The notes below the pieces were generated by a model, which saw only the letters and a list, made by a program, of their open reading frames with translations, searched no databases and was not told the origin of the DNA. From an archaeon (GTDB lineage: Archaea > Nanobdellota > Nanobdellia > Pacearchaeales > GW2011-AR1), in contig JAUVHP010000053.1 in the NCBI GenBank assembly GCA_030593225.1, positions 1 to 7,879 on the forward strand: 7,879 bases of DNA, in the 5' to 3' direction. Shown here piece after piece: positions 1 through 5,029 of the stretch. The translations under genes were made by a program, and so were the position numbers. How positions within the stretch are numbered: position 1 is the stretch's first letter; the number at the start of each line of letters is the position of its first letter.

Positions 1-2
1 CA

Positions 3-1190
3 GGTTCAGGACATTTTGGAGAACTCGGGCAAAGAGCAACAGTAATGCAACAGCAAGGAACAAAAATTTTGGGGGATATTAATACTGTTCTTAGAAGTGT
101 ATTAAATATAATTTATGATTTAAAAGAGTTTAAAATTAGATTACAAGCATATGAAGATTTAAAATCAAAAGATAAAAAATCTATTGCAATTTTAAGTTTA
201 AAACAAATCTGGATGGATAAAGTTGATATGCAAAAAGGAAATTCCTCAATTAAGGCAATGGCATTGGGGCAATCAGGTTTTCAAACATTAATTGACGCAT
301 TTTTAGCAGCACAAACCACTAAAGATGTAAAAAATTTAGATTTAAATGATAGAGTAAAAAGAATTCTCATACCAAGAATACAAGAATTTGAAGGATGGGT
401 AAAACATTCTGAAGGAGAATTAACAAAAAGATATGAGTTGGAAAAAAATTATTTGAGAAGTCAGGTTAATAGTTTAAAGCTTTATTCTCGTTGGGCAAAG
501 CCATATTTAATTGCAGCACAACAATTAGAAGCAAGTGATATGGGAAGTAGAGAACCTGCCTTAGTTAAAACTTTTAACACAATTCTTTTAGAATTAACTT
601 TAATGGGAAAACAAAAACTTGATATTGATAGTGCAGCTCAATTAGGAGACCTTCCTTTAGAGTTTAGAAAAATGAAACCAAAAAGAGATTATTATAGTTG
701 TATTTTACTGCAATTTAAATTTAGAGGAATCCCTGAAAAAGTTGCTCAACAATCTCATTTTGCTTTTGGAGGAAGAGCAGAAATTACATTCAGTAGTTAT
801 TCACTTAATCAAGATGAATTAGATAAAATTGATGAAGAATTAAAACAATCAGATATTGAAGACACATTAAAATTAATAGAAGGAACAACAACAGAAAGTT
901 TAGATAGATTGCAAGACGAAATAAATTTCTTTTTAGAAGAAAAATCTGAAGAAGAAAAAAAAGAAGACAAAGATACTTCAAATCCTTTTTTAGCATTAAT
1001 AGGATTTTATAATAAAAAAGAAAAACCAAAATCTGAAAAAACAAAAGAAAAAAAAGTTGGAGAAATTAAACCTGATAGTTGGATTGAAAAAAAACACTTT
1101 CGTGCTTTAACTTCTTCTGTAGGGCAAACAATAGCATTTAAATTATTTGACGTATATAAAAAATCACATAAGATGGCAAGTTATATTTAA
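3..1190 (+). CDS. Conserved-looking helical protein of unknown function, 5' end outside window
   Basis: I do not recognise a function. The first ATG in the window is at 45, but the frame is open back to base 3 (reading GSGHFGELGQRATV before that Met). The ATG has no ribosome site or TATA-like box in front of it. Third codon positions upstream of it are mostly A/T, as in the rest of the gene, so this is most likely the C-terminal part of a longer protein. Numbered from the ATG at 45, residues 5-60 and 100-200 look strongly helical and amphipathic. There follows a short beta-rich stretch (about 215-252), a very acidic/lysine-rich linker (about 255-340), and a conserved-looking tail containing KKHFRALTSS. 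No signal peptide or membrane helix is visible. It converges on the membrane-protein gene ending at 1234, with 43 bases between them. Coding status is strong; function is open. Confidence 0.85.
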   Translation, partial: GSGHFGELGQRATVMQQQGTKILGDINTVLRSVLNIIYDLKEFKIRLQAYEDLKSKDKKSIAILSLKQIWMDKVDMQKGNSSIKAMALGQSGFQTLIDAFLAAQTTKDVKNLDLNDRVKRILIPRIQEFEGWVKHSEGELTKRYELEKNYLRSQVNSLKLYSRWAKPYLIAAQQLEASDMGSREPALVKTFNTILLELTLMGKQKLDIDSAAQLGDLPLEFRKMKPKRDYYSCILLQFKFRGIPEKVAQQSHFAFGGRAEITFSSYSLNQDELDKIDEELKQSDIEDTLKLIEGTTTESLDRLQDEINFFLEEKSEEEKKEDKDTSNPFLALIGFYNKKEKPKSEKTKEKKVGEIKPDSWIEKKHFRALTSSVGQTIAFKLFDVYKKSHKMASYI

Positions 1191-1233
1191 TTATAACTTT
1201 GCAAAATTATTTTAAACCCTCTTGATTAATTAC

Positions 1234-1704
1234 TTAAACTTTTTCATAATCTTCAACAATTGCACAAAGAATTTCAATTAATAATTTTTTGTCATATTTT
1301 TTATCATAAGGAATCACAATAGGATAACCATAAGAATTTTTTATTATTTTATCTTTTAAAGAAAAAACAGCTGCATAATCCTTGCCTTCAACAAATTTAT
1401 ATCCTGTTTCTTTTGTAATTTTTTTTAACTTATTATAATTTATTCTTTTTGTAGCAATAGCAAATTTTATTTTTCTTATACCTTTTTTTTCATTTACTAT
1501 TAACTTAGATTCTCTTTGATGTTGTCCAGTAATAAATAACATAAACCCTCCTACAATCAATGTAATCCCAAAAAGAGAACTAACTTCTGCACTAAATTGT
1601 TTAGATATAATATAACCAGTAATACCAGAAAAAGAATTTATCATAAATCCAAAACCAATTAAAAAAATAAATATTCCTGATAATTCTAACACAACTTTTT
1701 TCAT
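1234..1704 (-). CDS. Small two-helix membrane protein with a soluble C-terminal domain
   Basis: This is a 156-residue protein I cannot assign to a family. Residues about 4-23 and 41-60 are hydrophobic and predicted to span the membrane, with a short polar loop between them. From about residue 62 the protein is soluble and lysine-rich. It carries an alpha/beta-like stretch (YNKLKKITKETGYKF, then KDYAAVFSLKDKI, then YGYPIVIPYDKKYDKK) that ends in a helix (LLIEILCAIVEDYEKV). It lies 37 bases downstream of the ABC exporter on the same strand, so co-transcription is possible and an accessory role at the membrane is a guess. A TTTATAAT box about 26 bases before the ATG would also allow its own leaderless transcript. 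No Shine-Dalgarno sequence precedes the ATG. Confidence 0.8.
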   Translation of the reverse strand: MKKVVLELSGIFIFLIGFGFMINSFSGITGYIISKQFSAEVSSLFGITLIVGGFMLFITGQHQRESKLIVNEKKGIRKIKFAIATKRINYNKLKKITKETGYKFVEGKDYAAVFSLKDKIIKNSYGYPIVIPYDKKYDKKLLIEILCAIVEDYEKV

Positions 1705-1725
1705 AAATAAATTAAGAGATTAGAG

Positions 1726-1733
1726 ATTATAAA
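1726..1733 (-). promoter_or_regulatory. TATA-like box for the small membrane protein
   Basis: On the minus strand this reads TTTATAAT, preceded by an A-rich stretch (CAAAA) that fits a TFB-recognition element. Its centre lies about 26 bases upstream of the ATG at 1704, the spacing expected if transcription starts at or next to the start codon. The gene has no Shine-Dalgarno sequence, which agrees with a leaderless mRNA. In so AT-rich a region a chance match is possible. Confidence 0.4.
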
Positions 1734-1741
1734 TTTTGAGA

Positions 1742-3565
1742 TTATTTTATATATCCCCCCTTCTGCAAATTCCAAAGTTTATTATATTCTCCTTTTTGTT
1801 TTATAAGTTCTGAATGATTTCCTTGCTGAATTATTCTTCCATTTCTCATTACAATAATTCTATCTGCACTCATAATTGTAGAAAGTCGATGAGCAATAAT
1901 AATTGAGGTTCTTCCAATTAAAAGTTTTTGCAAACCTTTTTGAATTTCATGTTCTGTTTCAGAATCTAATGAAGATGTTGCTTCATCTAAAACAAGAATT
2001 TTTTTATTCGCCAAAATCGCACGAGCAATAGAAACTCTTTGCTTTTCCCCACCAGAAAGTTTAACACCCCTTTCTCCAACAATTGTTTTTTCTCCATCAG
2101 GAAAGTTCTTAATAATTTTATCAAGCTGTGCAAATTTAATCGCATTCCCAACTTCTTTTCTCGACGCCTTTGGATTTGCAAATTTAATATTATTATAAAG
2201 TGTATCGTCAAATAAAATACATTCTTGAGGAACAATACCTGTCTCCCCCCTCAATGATTCTTGTTTAAAATCACGAATATCTTTTCCATCAATTAAAATC
2301 TTCCCAGAATTTACATCATATAATCTATTCAATAAATTAACTAAAGTAGTTTTCCCACAACCTGAATGTCCAACCAATGCAATTTTTTCATTTGGTTTAA
2401 TTTTCAAACTAAAATTTTTAAGAAGTTTTCTTTTTCCATAACTAAAATCAATATTTCTAAATTCAACTGCTCCTTTTTTAATATCAATTTCTTTTGCATT
2501 TGGCTTATCTTTAATTTCATTTTTAAATTTGCTATATTCAAACAAATCTTGCAAATCAGCCATTGAACGATAAAATCCCCTCATTCCATGTGCAAACATA
2601 AACATTGGACCAATAAGATGCCCATACACAGTGTAAATAAAAACCAAAGTTCCTATTGTAATTCTTCCTTCTAAAAAATCCATTAAAGAAAAATAAATTA
2701 ACATTAATGTTCCCATTCCTAAAATTGCAACTTGTCCACTATCAGACCAACGGTAATAATTTCCATATCTTACATCTGCATCTTTTGTGGAATTATTAAA
2801 TTTTGAATAAATTCTTTTAATTATATTTTCTTTGCCAAAATATTTTATAGAATCTATATTTGTAAAAATATCTCCAACAAATCCTTTTTCAATATCTGTT
2901 TTTTTAATATAATCCAATTTAGATTCTTGCTGAATTTGTTGCATAATATAATTATATAAAATAAAAATTACAGAAGTTATGATAATAATGATTGCAGGAG
3001 TTAAACTAAAAAAAGCAAGAGAAAAACCAACAACAATTAAATTAAAAATTAAAGGGGTTAAATTAAATGCTAAATTATCAGTTAAACTTTCTATTGCTCC
3101 AGTTCCTCTACTTAAACGAGAAATTAAAGAACCAGTTTTATGGGTTGTATGAAAATTATGGTCTAATCCAAGAATATGGCCAAAATATTTCTTTTTTAGA
3201 TTTAATGTTAATCTTGTATCTAATTTAACAAGCAAATGAACTTTTACCCAATCTCCTAAGATTAAAAGAGTTCTAACAATTATAAAAATAATAAAAATTA
3301 AAATTAAAATTTCAATAAAACTTTCTCTTGTTATATTTCCTCCAGAAAATAAAGTTCCATCATCAATAATTTTTTTAAATAAAAATTTTTCAATTACAGA
3401 TACTCCAGCAAGAAGAAAACCCAACCCCAAAAGAGTATAAAATAATAATTTATGATTTTTTAAAAATCCCCAGTATTCACTAATATTATACTTAAAATTT
3501 ATTTTTTCTCTATGTCGTGTTTTCATTTTAATAATTTCTATGCAAGGATGCAAAGCAACTTGCAT
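1742..3565 (-). CDS. ABC exporter half-transporter (fused membrane and ATPase domains)
   Basis: This is an MsbA/Atm1/multidrug-type ABC exporter subunit that should work as a homodimer in the cytoplasmic membrane. The substrate cannot be told from sequence. Residues about 40-330 hold six membrane helices (about 40-58, 83-104, 165-185, 188-208, 277-296, 302-325). The ATPase domain is complete: A-loop Tyr376, Walker A GHSGCGKTT (399-407), Q-loop Gln447, exporter X-loop VGERG (496-500), signature LSGGEKQR (503-510), Walker B ILVLDE (523-528), D-loop SSLD (531-534) and switch His559. At 607 residues it has normal family length. The start is uncertain. Met1 (3565) lies next to the divergent promoter, but the first 13 residues look unusual and their DNA is an inverted repeat. 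Met14 (3526) gives a more typical lysine-rich N-terminus. Neither start has a ribosome site. The small membrane protein follows 37 bases downstream. Confidence 0.97.
   Translation of the reverse strand: MQVALHPCIEIIKMKTRHREKINFKYNISEYWGFLKNHKLLFYTLLGLGFLLAGVSVIEKFLFKKIIDDGTLFSGGNITRESFIEILILIFIIFIIVRTLLILGDWVKVHLLVKLDTRLTLNLKKKYFGHILGLDHNFHTTHKTGSLISRLSRGTGAIESLTDNLAFNLTPLIFNLIVVGFSLAFFSLTPAIIIIITSVIFILYNYIMQQIQQESKLDYIKKTDIEKGFVGDIFTNIDSIKYFGKENIIKRIYSKFNNSTKDADVRYGNYYRWSDSGQVAILGMGTLMLIYFSLMDFLEGRITIGTLVFIYTVYGHLIGPMFMFAHGMRGFYRSMADLQDLFEYSKFKNEIKDKPNAKEIDIKKGAVEFRNIDFSYGKRKLLKNFSLKIKPNEKIALVGHSGCGKTTLVNLLNRLYDVNSGKILIDGKDIRDFKQESLRGETGIVPQECILFDDTLYNNIKFANPKASRKEVGNAIKFAQLDKIIKNFPDGEKTIVGERGVKLSGGEKQRVSIARAILANKKILVLDEATSSLDSETEHEIQKGLQKLLIGRTSIIIAHRLSTIMSADRIIVMRNGRIIQQGNHSELIKQKGEYNKLWNLQKGGYIK
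3540..3565. repeat. Inverted repeat overlapping the exporter start
   Basis: ATGCAAG (3540-3546) and CTTGCAT (3559-3565) are perfect 7-base inverted arms around a 12-base spacer. The spacer contains a further ATGCAAA copy that could pair with the same right arm. In the exporter mRNA the outer arms would form a hairpin at the very 5' end, and the inner copy offers a competing hairpin. It may be a regulator-binding operator, an RNA hairpin, or chance. Confidence 0.45.
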
Positions 3566-3592
3566 TATTTAATAATCTTTAATTTAATAACC

Positions 3593-3600
3593 TTTAAATA
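3593..3600. promoter_or_regulatory. Near-palindromic TATA-like box in the divergent intergenic region
   Basis: TTTAAATA on the plus strand and TATTTAAA on the minus strand share the TTTAAA core, so either orientation could bind TBP. Rightward, its centre is about 26-27 bases from the ATG at 3623, a leaderless spacing. Leftward, it is about 31 bases from the exporter ATG at 3565, giving a leader of about 5 bases. The flanking TFB-recognition sequences are weak on both sides. Confidence 0.4.
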
Positions 3601-3622
3601 AATCCAAAACTCCTCTAAATAA

Positions 3623-3721
3623 ATGAAAGAGTGGAACAATTTTGATAACTCATTTATGTGTGATAAGATAAATGATTATGAAGAGATGTTTGAAAGTGAT
3701 GAAGATAAAGAATCTAATTAA
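3623..3721 (+). CDS. Possible 32-residue acidic small protein
   Basis: The ORF starts MKEWNNFDNSF and ends ESDEDKESN. The C-terminal half is highly acidic and the N-terminal half carries aromatic residues. There is no Shine-Dalgarno sequence, but its ATG lies at the leaderless distance from the TTTAAATA box at 3593-3600. It ends 23 bases before the 188-residue acidic gene, which has no well-placed promoter of its own, so the two could share a transcript. A second in-frame ATG at 3656 would give 21 residues. It could be a real microprotein, a leader ORF, or simply chance in a non-coding leader. Its length prevents any firm decision. Confidence 0.33.
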   Translation: MKEWNNFDNSFMCDKINDYEEMFESDEDKESN

Positions 3722-3744
3722 TTATATTTTATAAATTTTTTCAA

Positions 3745-4311
3745 ATGACAGAAAAAGAAAAAGAGAATGAAAAAGAATCGCAAGAAGTAAGTGAAGATGT
3801 AGAGAAATCTTTTGAAGAATTAATTGAATCTAAAGAATCTGGTTTAGAGGAAGAAATAGAAGAGGCAGAAACAAATATTGATGAAAATAAATTTCAGGAC
3901 TTTATGATTAATATTAGTTCTAAATCTCCTTCTTTAGAAAAAGTGGCAATAGCTCAAGAACCTTTGATGAGTTTAGAAACAGGATTAGCAGAAGCACCTA
4001 TTGTAAAAGAAGATAAAGATGAAATAAAATATAATGCAATAAATTACGAAGAGAAAAAAGAAAAATCTTATGAAGAAAATACAAAAACTCCAGAAGAAAA
4101 TTTAATTGTAAATCCTTCTCTTTCTTTAGCACCACAAAATCTTAGAGAGACAATTCCAACAGACACAAGACAAAATTTTCAATTTAATCCAGAACTTCAA
4201 GGAATGAAATCTAAAATGCAAGATGATTATGCAGTAAAAACTCCAACAGATGACTTTAAAGAAGCAAAGTCCCAAGACCCTTTTCAAAAACAAAAGTACG
4301 AGTTTAGATAA
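3745..4311 (+). CDS. Acidic, probably disordered protein of unknown function
   Basis: I do not recognise this 188-residue protein. Residues 1-50 are almost entirely Glu, Lys, Ser and Asp with few hydrophobics. A short patch at about 50-90 (FQDFMINISS, then LEKVAIAQEPLMSLETGLAEAPIV) could form a helix or a binding motif. Residues 90-120 are again charged. Residues 120-188 are rich in Pro, Gln and Asn (for example NPSLSLAPQNL, FQFNPELQGM). There is no signal peptide, membrane helix or cysteine. The composition suggests an intrinsically disordered cytoplasmic protein that acts through partners. The start is the first ATG after an in-frame stop at 3715-3717; no ribosome site precedes it. Its stop lies one base from the stop of the convergent PIN-like toxin gene. 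Long open frame and coding-like composition support it as real. Confidence 0.75.
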   Translation: MTEKEKENEKESQEVSEDVEKSFEELIESKESGLEEEIEEAETNIDENKFQDFMINISSKSPSLEKVAIAQEPLMSLETGLAEAPIVKEDKDEIKYNAINYEEKKEKSYEENTKTPEENLIVNPSLSLAPQNLRETIPTDTRQNFQFNPELQGMKSKMQDDYAVKTPTDDFKEAKSQDPFQKQKYEFR

Positions 4312-4312
4312 G

Positions 4313-4672
4313 TTATTCTCTAATCCTAAATCCAAAAGACGATAAAATAAATAACTTTCCTTTGAATTCTAAAGGTTTAATTTTACTAAATAATTTTGTT
4401 AAAGACAAAAAAATTGTTTCAATGAGTGGAGGATGAATTTGCAATAAAATTATTCCAAAATATTTTTCTGTAGGAAATAATTGTTTATTAATAAAATGTT
4501 TATCAAAAGTTAAAATAATTCTTGATTCTTTTTTAGCTATTTCAGAAATTTGTTTATCTTTTAAACCAAATGGAACTTTTTTAACATTAAATCCTTTTTG
4601 TATTAATAGTTTTGTTATTTTTATGGGAACATTTTCATCAGCAAGAATTTTTAATTCATTGGAATACAACAT
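4313..4672 (-). CDS. DUF5615 PIN-like toxin of a toxin-antitoxin pair
   Basis: This is a predicted PIN-fold ribonuclease toxin of the DUF5615 (COG4634) type, 119 residues, a usual length. The family landmarks are visible: an N-terminal strand ending in the acidic motif LADENVP (Asp12, Glu13), then KGFNVKKVPFGLKDKQISEIAKKES (shortened here to its key residues Gly27, Gly36, Asp39, Ile42, Ala46). Next come the strand RIILTFDKHF with Asp57, then YFGIILLQI, and a C-terminal strand ending GFRIR. The family often has Asp-x-Asp-Phe after the Thr. Here the second Asp is His59, so activity may be altered. The gene overlaps the upstream DUF433 gene by 17 bases, which implies coupled translation and antitoxin-first order. 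No ribosome site of its own is seen. Confidence 0.86.
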   Translation of the reverse strand: MLYSNELKILADENVPIKITKLLIQKGFNVKKVPFGLKDKQISEIAKKESRIILTFDKHFINKQLFPTEKYFGIILLQIHPPLIETIFLSLTKLFSKIKPLEFKGKLFILSSFGFRIRE

Positions 4673-4892
4673 ATTTTTCTTGCCCGATTAATTTAGAAGC
4701 ATAATTTAAAACAGAAAAAATTGCCTCTTTATTTAATTGAGGAAAATAATTTTCAATAATTTCATTGATCCCCACTCCTGCCCCAAGTAATTCTAAAACT
4801 TGCCAAACCATTATTCTAGTTCCTCTAAAAATAGGTTTCCCTTCGCAAATATTACCCTCAACAATAATATAATCATTAATATCAATATTCAT
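4656..4892 (-). CDS. DUF433 antitoxin
   Basis: This 78-residue protein fits the DUF433 (COG2442) family of small helix-turn-helix antitoxins paired with PIN-like toxins. The hallmark is the beta-turn motif GKPIFRGTRIMV (18-29). A helical domain follows, with the pattern LLGAGVGINEIIENYFPQL (35-53) and then KEAIFSVLNYA (55-65), where the Gly, Ile, Pro and Leu positions match the family. It should bind and neutralise the toxin encoded immediately downstream, and probably represses their shared promoter through the helix-turn-helix. The start at 4892 is supported by a TTTAAATA box about 25 bases upstream, consistent with a leaderless transcript. It ends in TGA within the toxin gene. Confidence 0.9.
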   Translation of the reverse strand: MNIDINDYIIVEGNICEGKPIFRGTRIMVWQVLELLGAGVGINEIIENYFPQLNKEAIFSVLNYASKLIGQEKYVVFQ

Positions 4893-5020
4893 AAAGATAA
4901 GAATTATGAGTATTATTTAAAATTTTCCATATTATTTTTCTCTGTTTTGTTCTAAGTTTATTTATGTAATAATAAAACTATTTACAATAAGTTAATAAAT
5001 TAATTTTCTTTCTATTATTA
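4893..5020. other. Divergent intergenic region between toxin-antitoxin pair and TIM-barrel operon
   Basis: It is AT-rich and non-coding. It holds the leftward TATA-like box already listed. For the rightward operon the best candidate is a weak GTTTATTTATG stretch around 4957-4966, which would give a leader of roughly 40 bases before the GAGGTG ribosome site. No clear hairpin, operator or small ORF was found. Confidence 0.4.
4914..4921 (-). promoter_or_regulatory. TATA-like box for the toxin-antitoxin pair
   Basis: The minus strand reads TTTAAATA, preceded by purine-rich GGAAAAT that resembles a TFB-recognition element. Its centre is about 25-26 bases upstream of the antitoxin ATG at 4892, which fits a leaderless archaeal mRNA. 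No Shine-Dalgarno sequence precedes that ATG. Confidence 0.45.
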
Positions 5021-5026
5021 GAGGTG
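5021..5026 (+). promoter_or_regulatory. Ribosome binding site that sets the TIM-barrel start
   Basis: GAGGTG matches the archaeal anti-Shine-Dalgarno (complement of CACCTC). GAGG ends five bases before the ATG at 5030, a good spacing. The in-frame GTG at 5024 lies inside this site and is therefore an unlikely start. Confidence 0.7.
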
Positions 5027-5029
5027 TTT

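Noticed and set aside
1..45. Frame-1 peptide ending in TAA at 43-45, as the tail of an upstream gene overlapping the ATG at 45
   Set aside because: Its codons end mainly in G or C, unlike every real gene here, whereas frame 3 through the same bases has the A/T-ending pattern and runs directly into the downstream protein.
805..1044. Minus-strand ORF rich in Leu and Phe
   Set aside because: It is the antisense of the Glu/Lys-rich linker of the left-hand gene; its composition is what A-rich coding DNA gives in reverse.
1715..1728. Tandem AGAGATT repeat between the exporter and the membrane-protein gene
   Set aside because: Only two 7-base copies in low-complexity sequence; too little to call an operator.
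1987..2566. Minus- and plus-strand ORFs inside the exporter ATPase domain
   Set aside because: They lie in other frames of a gene whose ATPase motifs are fully intact; no ribosome site or family motif is seen.
4126..4335. Minus-strand ORF over the end of the acidic gene
   Set aside because: It is antisense to coding sequence and overlaps the toxin gene end in another frame; no promoter or domain pattern.
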